From Cladorhizidae sp. MBARI D1340-BT2 (taxonomy: Eukaryota > Porifera > Demospongiae > Poecilosclerida > Cladorhizidae), in NCBI GenBank assembly GCA_028752905.1, contig JAQNBH010000014.1, positions 21,292,990 to 21,356,989 on the forward strand: a stretch of 64,000 nt of DNA, in the 5' to 3' direction. The translations under genes were made by a program, and so were the position numbers. How positions within the stretch are numbered: position 1 is the first letter of the stretch; every line of letters begins with the position of its first letter. This document shows, one piece after another, positions 43,429 to 52,039 of this stretch. Under the pieces are notes generated by a model. It was not told the DNA's origin and did not search any database. It was given only the letters and a program-made list of their open reading frames with translations.

Positions 43429-44961
43429 TTAAAGTTGAGTCTCAGGCTGTTTCATATCGCCACTATGCATTCGACCAACAATCCATTGTGACATCTTTCG
43501 ATCTGTTGTTTGAAAAGGACATCCGGTGGGCACTGGAAAGTTCCTTTTATTTAAATGTTGTTGTTTTGCAATGTAGTAAAGTAAAGCAAACGTATCCCAT
43601 ACTGTTTTCGGTCGATATTCTTGTATCAAAGGTTGAAAGTTGTATAAGCACGTCATTATGTCATTGAAATATCGGGCATTGCCTTTTTTGTATGCAGAAT
43701 GTAACCAATTACGAAAGTCTCTTACTGTACCGGTTGCACTTGCAAATCTGTTTAGCATTTCAGTCGTTTCATTCTCTATCGAATGATGCTGTTGTTGATT
43801 ACTGTCAGACAGCATATGGCTGTACAAGTTGCCCAGCACATTGTCCAAATTGGAATCTCTGTCCACGATCCTGTATGGTGGTGATGGAAGAGGTGTAGGT
43901 TGTAAATACAAATGCGCAGATGTTGATGGTGCCAGCGTTAGTGAAGGAGGTGTGTGTTGAGGTTGAGCATCTTGATAGGACGGTTGGGATTCGTTGTATA
44001 CGACAGTTGCTTGGCTGTCGGGTTCTTCTTCTTCTTCTTCTTCGACTTCTTCCATTGGAAATCGTTGTAAGTTATCATCATGATCATCAACGTGGGCATA
44101 TTTCTGTAAAACATTACTGTAGTGGCCCAGAGAACCGAACAATGTTTTTAATTCTGCCATTTTTTTATTTGCCATACTGTAAGATCGCCTGAATATAGTT
44201 TCTTCTTCTTCTAAAGCAACTTTTTTAGGATCCCACTGTTTGTGTACGGTAAGTTTCCTATTTTTTTGTACGAAATTGCCCCATAATTTGTCAAAAGCTG
44301 ATACTAACATATCCCCTGGCTCCATTAAATGAGGAGGGTCGGTTTGAAATGCTTCCTTGTACCAATTAATAATTAGACTTTCAGGCAACATGTACATATG
44401 CACCTTGGGAATTTTTCTTTCTATGCATCGCATTCTACCATTTTCATTGCATACGAATGTTGCTTCCACGAAAAAAGGTTTTGCTTTGACACAGATTGTC
44501 CATCCTTTTCTCAATGTGTTCATGCCACCTGCAAGGAGTGTTTGCCCAGCACGAATAACCCTGGGTCCTCCGATGTTATTATGGACTCTTCCAAAAGCGT
44601 CCCCTCCATCTAAATGTATGAAACCAGCTTCATCAACTTGAACATTTCTTGTCATTATTATTTTTCCAGGAGAAGATCTTGTACTTGTGTTGCAAAAGCC
44701 TTCGCAATACATCAAGTCCACATCATTTAATTTGTATTCATCTGTGACTTCGTAAATGAAATGTCGCAACGTACAGGTTAATTCTTTGTGCAATACAGAT
44801 GGTCTGATGGGTATACCCGATATGTGAATTTCAGCTCCGTTTTCTTTTGCTCTAATTGCAGCATCAATCAAATCTAATTTTCGTTTGCCAAGCAAAGTCC
44901 TGACTGTGCCAGCTGGAAAGGTATGCCTATAGATTACTCTGGACTGTGGTTGCTGTATCAT
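43429..44961 (-). CDS. Unidentified virus-like protein, 510 residues
   Basis: The ATG at 44961 lies about 42 bp after TATAAAAG (45001-45008, minus). Residues 1-230 look like a folded, beta-rich domain (YRHTFPAGTVRTLLGKRKLD, GFIHLDGGDAFGRVHNNIGG, IRAGQTLLAGGMNTL). A linker with a Glu run (EEVEEEEEEE) and a Pro/Ser/Gln-rich stretch follows, then a helical C-terminal region (YFNDIMTCLYNFQPLI). No catalytic motif is seen. It lies between two other large proteins on the same strand and may be structural or regulatory. Confidence 0.6.
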   Translation of the reverse strand: MIQQPQSRVIYRHTFPAGTVRTLLGKRKLDLIDAAIRAKENGAEIHISGIPIRPSVLHKELTCTLRHFIYEVTDEYKLNDVDLMYCEGFCNTSTRSSPGKIIMTRNVQVDEAGFIHLDGGDAFGRVHNNIGGPRVIRAGQTLLAGGMNTLRKGWTICVKAKPFFVEATFVCNENGRMRCIERKIPKVHMYMLPESLIINWYKEAFQTDPPHLMEPGDMLVSAFDKLWGNFVQKNRKLTVHKQWDPKKVALEEEETIFRRSYSMANKKMAELKTLFGSLGHYSNVLQKYAHVDDHDDNLQRFPMEEVEEEEEEEPDSQATVVYNESQPSYQDAQPQHTPPSLTLAPSTSAHLYLQPTPLPSPPYRIVDRDSNLDNVLGNLYSHMLSDSNQQQHHSIENETTEMLNRFASATGTVRDFRNWLHSAYKKGNARYFNDIMTCLYNFQPLIQEYRPKTVWDTFALLYYIAKQQHLNKRNFPVPTGCPFQTTDRKMSQWIVGRMHSGDMKQPETQL

Positions 44962-45074
44962 GATTACAACATTAAAAATGACAAGGTAGAAAATGCATAT
45001 CTTTTATAGTAGACATAGGATGTACATGTATCATCACGTGATAAAAGTTTTTATTCTAAATCAGTTATTCTAAA

Positions 45075-47204
45075 TCAGTCTTCCTGTTCTTCTTGCATGT
45101 CGTCGTCGATGTCGGTGTCGTCATCGTTATTGGATTTCTTCTTTTCTGCAGCGATGTTCTTATAAACAGAAATGTAATCATCTTTTTCTGACTTGATTTT
45201 TTCGTCTATATTTCTTATCCAGTATTGCCCAAAAGAAGTACTTCCATCTATAAACGGAGGCATTCTGGTCGAGTAGGATATTTTGAGTTTGTATTTCATT
45301 GCTTTGCTCCCTTTCACAGGGAGATGTTTATTTCTATACAGCGAACTTCTGGGATATATTTTGTGTGCACTTGTCAGTGTCTGTCCTGGGGACTTGTGAG
45401 TGGCTGAACGTGCATGTTGGTTGTAGTGTCGGCCATCTCTTGTAACTTTTTTCTGAATAGGGTGTAGCATCCGTGCTTTGTTCACTGGAAGCGCAGGCAT
45501 CAGACCGTAGGATACTTCCAACAAATTTTTTGGTATGATTTCGGGTCTGTCGTTGTAGTAGTCGAATGCAAACAGAGTTCTGAAATTATCCTGCGTTATC
45601 CATCCAATTTGAAACTTCACACGCAAGGTGTATTTTGGAGGACTGATATATTTAATAATTCCATACCACCAAGAATAATCGTTCACGTTAGCTGCGAGTC
45701 CGTGTAGCTTGCCATCGATGCCTGGTGTTTTCAGAGGCACAGACAGGTCAAATTTGTCAGATAGGTAAAGCATCGACAGAGGACTCAGCCTTCCAATCAA
45801 AGATTCTTTCGCAAAATCAGAAAATGCTCTGCTACTACCATTTTGTTTTTGTGTCCCAAAAGAATAAACAGTACCAGAAACCGATTCAGCTACTTCTACT
45901 TCGTTTATGTCAATAACCGAATCTCCCACATCTAGATTGCTTGCAGGCACCAGCAGCGTTGTTGCTGGCATCGCTTCTTTGTACGTGGAATTGTCTTTGG
46001 TGCACGGGCAGTCGGGCCAGTCGCATTTTTTTGCTTCGAAGGGATTTGTTTTAAAGGAACAATTTATCGTTTCTGTGATTTTTGTAACAGCACTGAATTT
46101 TCCTAAATCGGTTACCGTGTCTTCGATGTAAGCATCAGGTTCCATCGAAGCCCTGTCCATGAGCAATTCGACATTTTCCAATCTTTCCATGAGCAATTCG
46201 TCAGATGGGTTTGAGTAGACGACAACTCCAGGATAGTGTTGTTCTGTCTCTGTCGATTCATTCGAAATATATTCTTCTGTTTCTTCGTCTGGAACAATTC
46301 CTTTTCTTATGCGGTCTTGATATGCAGTGAATGTAACTGGAATGGTAGTCGAAAAATGATTCCAAATGGCAAAGGAGTTGATTGTTTCTGATGTTATGTG
46401 CTTTTCGCTCATACCTCCTTTTGGTACAAATGCCCATTCCGAATTCTGAGCTTTGTATGGAATCCTGTAAGTGTACCTATGCGATCCCATCAGATCGCCT
46501 GCAGCAGTTAAGTTGTGTTCAAATTCGATTGTACCTGGATCGGTTATTTCGTGCTCGATTGCAAGAATTCTTGTGAATGGAACTCTTCCTGCCTGATCAG
46601 CTGCAGTAGAATGTATGCCTAGATCCAAGATCGTGTCCACGATATGAGAAGGTTCGTACTCGTTTTCTTCTTCTTTGTCGTTTTTTCGCATTTTGAATGG
46701 CAACACTTTTACAACATCTTCTACAATCACTTCTTGCTCTATAACTTGCACTGGTTTCCATTCGACGTCCATTTTTTGGGTCAATTCGCCAACTTCGAGT
46801 ACACCTTCTTCGGGTGGTATTGGAGGGGCATCTTGCGAAAGCAATCCAGCAAACTCGTCAGGTTTTATATTTCCAATATCATCACTTGTTGCATTTCGTG
46901 CAAGAACGTTGGCAACACTGTTTCCAACTACTTGACCCATCAAAGAATAATGGGTGCCATCAGCAATGTGGTCCACGAGTGCAGACGTTATTCCTGCAGT
47001 GTGCAGAGCTGCTTGATGTGCATCCAAAGGAGCAAACTGAAGAGTCTGTGGATCTTCGAGTTTCACAAATTTATTATTATTATTGCTACTGCTGTCAATA
47101 CTGCTAGTTGTAGTATTATTATTATTACATTGGGTTTTTTTCTTTTGTGTTTTTTTCTGTTGCAATCCACGCAGCTGCTTTTCCAAAGCTTTAATCTGAG
47201 ACAT
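45075..47204 (-). CDS. Large virus-like protein, 709 residues, capsid candidate
   Basis: The ATG at 47204 (MSQIKALEKQLRGLQQKK) is about 45 bp after TATAAAAG (47246-47253). Four codons further upstream are open only via TTG. After a Lys-rich coiled start and Asn/Thr/Ser runs comes a long, mostly beta-strand-like sequence with many aromatic residues (HRYTYRIPYKAQNSEWAFVP, FAIWNHFSTTIPVTFTAY, YSWWYGIIKYISPPKYTL) and a strongly acidic tail. It is the largest protein, lies next to the Rep gene on the same strand, and has the composition of a capsid protein. That role is inference. No phospholipase A2 motif is present. Confidence 0.6.
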   Translation of the reverse strand: MSQIKALEKQLRGLQQKKTQKKKTQCNNNNTTTSSIDSSSNNNNKFVKLEDPQTLQFAPLDAHQAALHTAGITSALVDHIADGTHYSLMGQVVGNSVANVLARNATSDDIGNIKPDEFAGLLSQDAPPIPPEEGVLEVGELTQKMDVEWKPVQVIEQEVIVEDVVKVLPFKMRKNDKEEENEYEPSHIVDTILDLGIHSTAADQAGRVPFTRILAIEHEITDPGTIEFEHNLTAAGDLMGSHRYTYRIPYKAQNSEWAFVPKGGMSEKHITSETINSFAIWNHFSTTIPVTFTAYQDRIRKGIVPDEETEEYISNESTETEQHYPGVVVYSNPSDELLMERLENVELLMDRASMEPDAYIEDTVTDLGKFSAVTKITETINCSFKTNPFEAKKCDWPDCPCTKDNSTYKEAMPATTLLVPASNLDVGDSVIDINEVEVAESVSGTVYSFGTQKQNGSSRAFSDFAKESLIGRLSPLSMLYLSDKFDLSVPLKTPGIDGKLHGLAANVNDYSWWYGIIKYISPPKYTLRVKFQIGWITQDNFRTLFAFDYYNDRPEIIPKNLLEVSYGLMPALPVNKARMLHPIQKKVTRDGRHYNQHARSATHKSPGQTLTSAHKIYPRSSLYRNKHLPVKGSKAMKYKLKISYSTRMPPFIDGSTSFGQYWIRNIDEKIKSEKDDYISVYKNIAAEKKKSNNDDDTDIDDDMQEEQED

Positions 47205-47245
47205 AGTCAACAACAAATAAAGTGAAAAAGTCCATGGTAAATGCC

Positions 47246-47253
47246 TTTTATAA
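47246..47253 (-). promoter_or_regulatory. TATA box of the 709-residue protein gene
   Basis: The minus strand reads TTATAAAAGG about 45 bp before the ATG at 47204. Confidence 0.6.
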
Positions 47254-47342
47254 GGGGAAAAAGTGGTAATTTACGGATACCGGTTATCCTGTTGCCTGCT
47301 TCCTGAATCAGACTTAGTATTCCTTGTTTGTGTGTGACACAG

Positions 47343-47608
47343 ATGGAACCAGGAAAAAAAGAAAAAGAAGGGGGGGGAACACCGAAGACGACAGCATCTT
47401 CTTGGGTTCTGGGACAACCGATTCCCAGATCAAATAACATCGACATACCAAATAACAAGTAAGTTTTTTAAATCTCATTTACTTTTTTCTTTGTTTTCTT
47501 TCTTTTCTCTCTTTCCAATTTTTTTGGGCTAATTAATATATATATTTTTATTCATTTAGAGAAAGACGACCAAACTGCTGCAACTGCTCAAAATGTATTA
47601 AAAAGTGA
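47343..47608 (+). CDS. Spliced small Cys-rich protein, 54 residues
   Basis: Exon 1 runs from the ATG at 47343 to 47458 (MEPGKKEKEGGG..., basic and Pro/Ser-rich) and ends at a consensus donor GTAAGT. The intron 47459-47559 is pyrimidine-rich and ends TTCATTTAG. Exon 2, 47560-47608, codes ERRPNCCNCSKCIKK and the stop. Joining keeps the frame. The CC.C..C cluster could bind metal. The gene lies on the plus strand across the gap between the Rep and capsid-candidate genes. No family is recognised. Confidence 0.5.
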
Positions 47609-47630
47609 CACATTATTATTAGATCATTAT

Positions 47631-48977
47631 TTATGGATCATAAATTTTACAAAATCCTGTTTCATAAGGGTAGGAAAAAACAGAACATGGTCCATGTGAA
47701 ATTTCAATGCACATGCAAGGAACTTGTCTGTTCATGATGGACGAATAATTATTCATCAGATAACCAGCTACTATTTCATAATTGTAGGGCTTTGGAAGAA
47801 CATCACCAGGTTTTCTCAAGTAAGATCTGATTTCGTGAATGTCCATCCTTGCACTTATTTCTCCACAATCATCTGCAGGCAAGTTATTGCAGGTAACAAC
47901 GACGTGAGGAGGATGAAGCAAAGGCACAGTCGTTCCGTGAACATCTACCGTTGTAGCTGTTCCTCCCATCAGTTGCAGCATTAGTGTTCTCTTCCCTTTT
48001 AACCAGCATTTTGGTGCTTCGTCGAATAATACAACTGGATGATCCAGGCAAGGGCTCATTTTTCCTACGCCCTTGGCCGAAATGTTCAGATGGCCAACCC
48101 TGTTGTTCCAATTCAACCATTCACAGACCCACGTTTTGCCAACATTAGGTGGTCCTAGGAGAACAAGACTTTTCTTGCTGTTTGTGCTCTCTCTCATTTG
48201 TGTCAATCTAGCCATATGTATCATTAAATCGTAAGGCCTCTCCTGCATGATAACCCATTCAAACCAATACGAGGCAGTTGCAAAAGGAAGGGCTTTTATT
48301 TTTTCTTTGAGTCTTGCATTCTCATAACAAGAAAACAGGTACCTAAAATACGATTCTAAATGAGTTTGGTGACTCACAAAATAATCAGAGTCGCCTTCAT
48401 CAAAAAATTTCTGTCTCATGTCGATAATGGATCTCAGCCCATCTTTTTCAATCCATTTTTTTATTTTTGCTTTTAACCGGACCAGTGTGCTTTTTACCAC
48501 AGGGTCGTTATTGTTCTGTGTTCTCAGTTTAAGTTCGACTGGTTCGATTGATTTGTCGGCATCCTCAGGTTCGCCAGCTCGATCCCCCACGCCATTAAGA
48601 TTTTCTTTCAAAATGTAAAGGAGCAACTTTTCATAATCATAAATTTCAAAAAACTTTGGATTTTTCAGACGGTCCCCAGATTCACACAAACTGTCATTCA
48701 ATAGTTTTTGTAAACTTCTTCGAGTGAAACACGGTAGACTGGAAATTACAATATTTAAATGAGGAGTTGAACCTGCATCTCCTTCTTCATATGTAACGCA
48801 TTCTAATGACTCTGCAATGCTCGAAAGTGCTTTAGATATGTAGTGGTACATTGAAGACAACAAGATATTCCGAGTCAAATAATCTGCATCCATCCAACCT
48901 GCATTTGCTGAAAGAACAACAAATGCTTTTTCATACTGTTTACCATATACCATTTCTTTTGAATATATCTGATTCAT
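47631..48977 (-). CDS. Rep-like replication initiator: HUH-like nuclease plus SF3 helicase
   Basis: This 448-residue protein starts at ATG 48977, about 35 bp after TATAAAA. Residues 19-25 (FVVLSAN) fit motif I of Rep nucleases, 71-78 (TPHLNIVI) fit the metal-binding HUH strand with the second His as Asn, and 121-124 (YILK) fit the catalytic Tyr motif YxxK. The SF3 helicase follows: Walker A GPPNVGKT (275-282), Walker B VVLFDE (315-320), B' around MGGTATTVDVHG (337-348) and motif C VVVTCNN (359-365). The family nicks viral DNA and unwinds it in rolling-circle or rolling-hairpin replication in the nucleus. All helicase motifs are intact. Exact affiliation (parvo-, bidna-, CRESS-like) cannot be settled by eye. 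Confidence 0.8.
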   Translation of the reverse strand: MNQIYSKEMVYGKQYEKAFVVLSANAGWMDADYLTRNILLSSMYHYISKALSSIAESLECVTYEEGDAGSTPHLNIVISSLPCFTRRSLQKLLNDSLCESGDRLKNPKFFEIYDYEKLLLYILKENLNGVGDRAGEPEDADKSIEPVELKLRTQNNNDPVVKSTLVRLKAKIKKWIEKDGLRSIIDMRQKFFDEGDSDYFVSHQTHLESYFRYLFSCYENARLKEKIKALPFATASYWFEWVIMQERPYDLMIHMARLTQMRESTNSKKSLVLLGPPNVGKTWVCEWLNWNNRVGHLNISAKGVGKMSPCLDHPVVLFDEAPKCWLKGKRTLMLQLMGGTATTVDVHGTTVPLLHPPHVVVTCNNLPADDCGEISARMDIHEIRSYLRKPGDVLPKPYNYEIVAGYLMNNYSSIMNRQVPCMCIEISHGPCSVFSYPYETGFCKIYDP

Positions 48978-49010
48978 GATTTATGTAGAACATGCACATG
49001 CATTAGTGCA

Positions 49011-49017
49011 TTTTATA
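49011..49017 (-). promoter_or_regulatory. TATA box of the Rep gene
   Basis: The minus strand reads CTATAAAATGC about 35 bp before the Rep ATG. With 49161-49169 it forms a divergent promoter region of about 150 bp. Confidence 0.6.
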
Positions 49018-49160
49018 GTCTGATAAACCAATCTGAACAAATTAACAAGTAATTGTTATCAGGTTAATTACTAAATAGTCCCACACTGTGCTGTATATTT
49101 GATGCTCAGCAATAGCAACATTAAATCATAATCAGTTATCACGCCAGGAAAATTGTTTTC

Positions 49161-49169
49161 CTATAAAAA
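49161..49169 (+). promoter_or_regulatory. TATA box of the divergent 346-residue gene
   Basis: CTATAAAAACAGG lies about 50 bp before the ATG at 49218. Confidence 0.6.
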
Positions 49170-49217
49170 CAGGCTGGAGGAAATCAGAGAAAAGTAGACT
49201 GCTTGAAGAAGGAAAAT

Positions 49218-50258
49218 ATGTCACTGAAGCATCCACCATCAACTATCTTCAAATCCGAAGCGAAAAAACGCAAACACGGCTTCAAGGAAGAAATGCTGAA
49301 TCTAGCCTTCGATTGGTTTTTGGCGAATTGCACGGAAGAAGATCCGTTAGAAATCGAAATTAGTAATTTACCAGACCAATACAAAGAATCATTTGATACA
49401 CTCACTGTTGGCATAGAAGGCTTGTATGCTTGGGTGAACAAAGGATTGTTACCCAAGGATTGCAACCGCCTATACGAATTGGTAGCAGAAGAAATTGCTG
49501 AAAAACCTGTTGCATTAATTACATTGACAGACGCTTTGATAAAATCCAAATGGAAACTGGAAATAGTTGGTGGAGGACAAGAAGCCACTGTTCTTAAGAA
49601 TACAGCTGACTGGAGCATATTCGTAAACAAATTTGTATCGGGATATCATGAATCTCTAAACGAAAGTTGTTGGTGCATAAGACAAGAAGTTATGCTGTCT
49701 ACCAGAAAACCAGCAAAGGAAGTCAGCTGTCTAAAAGTCTCTGGTGCCTACCAAATTATGCAAACCGACGGAAGTCTTTATTCTTGCATGACAACAAGAG
49801 CTGTCGAACAGCTTCATGGGCTTACAAACAGTAAGTATGCATTTCCAATAGGAGGAACAATGTATTCCTTTGCCACGAAGAAAACCGTAAAAATTGCTCC
49901 TATGTTGGACCACATCTTAAAAGTGGTTGCAATGGTCGGAAATGACATAAAGAAAGTCGTTTCCACCATGGCTATGGCTGCTGTTACTTCCCCAGATGCC
50001 GTGGAAAATTACAAAAAATGGTTTTCTAATCCTTTAGCTATCATTGCGTTGCACTGTGAACTGAACAACGACACCAAAATAAAAGGATTCTTTTGTCAAT
50101 ACAGGGACACTAAATTTGGTAACGTGGCGTGGGAAGAAATAAAAGAAGATCTCATCTATGCAGCAAATGACGAAATTACACCAGGGATGCAGGCATATGC
50201 CAAAAAAGGAGGATTGTGTCAGTCATCTGAGGATTTGATATTTGAAAACTTATTCTAA
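49218..50258 (+). CDS. Unidentified virus-like protein, 346 residues, divergent from Rep
   Basis: The first ATG is 49218 (MSLKHPPSTIFKSEAKKRKH). The frame extends five codons further only by a TTG. The N-terminus has a basic SEAKKRKHGF cluster (possible nuclear signal). The rest is an even mix of helices and strands with PVALITLTDALIKSKWKLEI, GTMYSFATKKTVKIAPMLDH, and TKIKGFFCQYRDTKFGNVAW near the end. An AATAAA follows about 100 bp after the stop. Divergence from Rep suggests an early or accessory function, or a nucleoprotein, but I recognise no family. Confidence 0.6.
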   Translation: MSLKHPPSTIFKSEAKKRKHGFKEEMLNLAFDWFLANCTEEDPLEIEISNLPDQYKESFDTLTVGIEGLYAWVNKGLLPKDCNRLYELVAEEIAEKPVALITLTDALIKSKWKLEIVGGGQEATVLKNTADWSIFVNKFVSGYHESLNESCWCIRQEVMLSTRKPAKEVSCLKVSGAYQIMQTDGSLYSCMTTRAVEQLHGLTNSKYAFPIGGTMYSFATKKTVKIAPMLDHILKVVAMVGNDIKKVVSTMAMAAVTSPDAVENYKKWFSNPLAIIALHCELNNDTKIKGFFCQYRDTKFGNVAWEEIKEDLIYAANDEITPGMQAYAKKGGLCQSSEDLIFENLF

Positions 50259-50478
50259 GAACATTGTTAATTACTACTGTAAAAAAATATTGTTATTTTA
50301 TGATACGACTTATTTTATGATACGACTAAATTAAAAAGAACAATTGATTATCTTATGAAATAAAATCAAGAATATATTATAAAAATTTATAAGATAAAGT
50401 TATACATACATACATGTCTATTTGATCATATAGCCTTGGAGTGTTATAAATAGTTATCAATCCATTCATTTATTGCAA

Positions 50479-50631
50479 TTATGGTCTTCTGGCTCGATAA
50501 ACCACCATATTAGCAACAGTTATTCTAGAAGTAGTTGATGCACACTCGTCAGGAAGAATACAGCAGGCGGTCTCGATTTTGGTACCCACTGTGGTAATCT
50601 TGTTATGTATATATACTTGCAACTCGGGCAT
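50479..50631 (-). CDS. Possible 50-residue protein overlapping 50603-50773
   Basis: The ATG at 50631 (MPELQVYIHNKITTVG) runs to TAA at 50479. The sequence, with two adjacent Cys and a basic YRARRP end, looks protein-like. It overlaps the upstream small frame by 29 bp in another phase. It may be its continuation through a frame change. Confidence 0.35.
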   Translation of the reverse strand: MPELQVYIHNKITTVGTKIETACCILPDECASTTSRITVANMVVYRARRP

Positions 50632-50773
50632 TCAAGATAGCGATCTCAGCACTTAAGGTGGCGATCTCGCCAATCAACTCGGTGATCTCGGCACTCATGG
50701 TGTCTATGTCGGTGGTATCCATGTTGTTGTCGTTCCCAGGTAGTTTTTTTCCAGTGTTCATTCTGGTGTTCAT
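50603..50773 (-). CDS. Possible 56-residue coiled-coil protein
   Basis: The ATG at 50773 (MNTRMNTGKKLPG) is followed by a heptad-like stretch, DTMSAEITELIGEIATLSAE, that would form a coiled coil. It ends at TAA 50603. An ATAAATAAG box lies about 45 bp upstream. Short, so only moderately supported. Confidence 0.4.
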   Translation of the reverse strand: MNTRMNTGKKLPGNDNNMDTTDIDTMSAEITELIGEIATLSAEIAILNARVASIYT

Positions 50774-50953
50774 TTTTCTTTTGCTTTTTATTCAGTTCCT
50801 AAGGATCATCTGAGTCTTATTTATCATTGGTTAGAATTTCCAAGTGATAGTTTGCAAGCAGTAAAAAAGGTGTAAGGATCATTTCCAAGTTCTACAACGA
50901 TTGGTCCAAAACGTTGCTTAGTCATATCATTTATTCCTGTTTGAGCAAACCGG

Positions 50954-51330
50954 AACAACACCTGCCCTGATTTTATTGTTGATTACTTGTGATTGTGTCG
51001 ATTGTTTAGATCTTGCATTAGATAAAAACTTTGTCAGAAGCAAGTAAATGAACTTTGTGAACAACACCTGATGTTTTATTGTTGATTACTTGTGATTGTG
51101 TCGATTGTTTAGATCTTGCATTAGATAAAAACTTTGTCAGAAGCAAGTAAATGAACTTTGTGAACAACACCTGATGTTTTATTGTTGATTACTTGTGATT
51201 GTGTCGATTGTTTAGATCTTGCATTAGATAAAAACTTTGTCAGAAGCAAGTAAATGAACTTTGTGAACAACACCTGATGTTTTATTGTTGATTACTTGTG
51301 ATTGTGTCGATTGTATAGATCTTGCATTAG
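50954..51330. repeat. 103-bp tandem repeat, about 3.6 copies
   Basis: The unit containing TTATTGTTGATTACTTGTG, GATCTTGCATTAGATAAAAA and CAGAAGCAAGTAAATGAAC repeats with an exact 103-bp period (landmark A at 50975, 51078, 51181 and 51284). The copies are almost identical, so the array is recent or kept homogeneous. It lies at the edge of the virus-like coding region, in no frame. Confidence 0.9.
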
Positions 51331-51383
51331 AATATTAGATATATCTAAGTTCAGTAATCATCGCATCCTGAAACTCTTGAAGA

Positions 51384-51770
51384 ATGGACAACAACATCCC
51401 TACTGCTGCTGCTTTTACATCGACATCTCCACAAAAAAAAGGTTTGATTCTTATTTTCTAGGGTTGGTTTCATTTTCTTTTATTTCACTTTCCATTTCTT
51501 TCCAATTTGTTGTCACACACAGATGATGCAACCACCACTCCTGTGCTACGTGAAAGCGACCCCAATAACCACATTGAGAAGAACATCCCCAATTTGCCTG
51601 ACATCGATGTCGATCATGTAGACAGAACCGAAAAAGAAGAACAAAAAGAAGAAGAAATAAATACTTTTAAAGCACTAAACTTATTGCTATCACAAACAGG
51701 AGAATACATCGGTTATGTTATCGAAATAGAAGAAGAAATGGGCATAGATATAGAAATAATAACATTTTAG
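51384..51770 (+). CDS. Spliced acidic protein, 101 residues
   Basis: Exon 1 (51384-51441) begins MDNNIPTAAAFTSTSPQ and ends at a GT. The intron 51442-51522 is T-rich and ends CACACACAG. Exon 2 (51523-51770) codes DDATTTPVLRESDPNNH, an acidic EKEEQKEEE stretch and a hydrophobic/acidic end GYVIEIEEEMG. The phase is preserved. The gene directly follows the 103-bp array, which may hold its promoter. No family is recognised; the composition suggests a small regulatory or scaffold-like protein. Confidence 0.5.
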
Positions 51771-51899
51771 ATAATAAGGTGGCATAATTATATATTATGT
51801 ATTATTTATATTATAAGAATTCCCTATGTACTGTTTGTGTGTCCGAAGAGAGCCTAGTTGTCGATAAGTTTAATCGCATTTTCCCAAATAATAATAGAA

Positions 51900-52039
51900 T
51901 CAAAAATAAAACATAGCTGGTCCATCTGTTATGCGAGTCGATTCTTCTGCGATAGCAAATCCAGCAATAATTACTTCGTTACAGATGTTCTCTGCTTCAA
52001 TTCTTAACATTATAGCTTCGGTTATACAAAAGGTTTCAG
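51900..52039 (-). pseudogene. C-terminal 45 codons of a gene cut by hAT copy 2
   Basis: The minus frame directly adjoining the hAT left end codes ETFCITEAIMLRIEAENICN and continues to TESTRITDGPAMFYF-like residues and a TGA at 51900-51902. It looks truly coding (no simple sequence, regular alternation). Its N-terminal part should lie beyond the hAT but is not at 55485, where 28S begins. It therefore marks a rearranged or lost segment. Confidence 0.45.

Larger units (their letters stand above)
39010..52039. other. Virus-like block: unclassified Rep-encoding DNA virus or relative, endogenous
   Basis: About 13 kb of compact coding DNA lies on both strands between two hAT copies. It holds a HUH-like/SF3 Rep protein, three large proteins transcribed with it, a divergent 346-residue protein, small membrane and Cys-rich proteins (two spliced), separate TATA boxes, an inverted repeat at one edge and a tandem repeat at the other. 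Gene density and promoter spacing are unlike the surrounding host DNA. No polymerase, integrase or packaging ATPase is recognised. A parvovirus/bidnavirus-like or CRESS-like ancestry of the Rep is plausible; the remaining proteins are not recognised. Confidence 0.6.

Noticed and set aside
43429..47204. Parvovirus phospholipase A2 domain in the large proteins
   Set aside because: I looked for the calcium-binding and HD..Y patterns and saw neither, so no parvovirus capsid assignment is made.
49203..49217. Upstream start of the 346-residue protein (also 47205-47216 and 43325-43360 for other genes)
   Set aside because: These extensions begin with TTG; the first ATG with a TATA box at normal distance is preferred.
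50589..50616. GT...AG segment joining the two small minus frames at 50479-50773
   Set aside because: At 28 nt it is too short for an animal intron, and an ATG starts the second frame independently.
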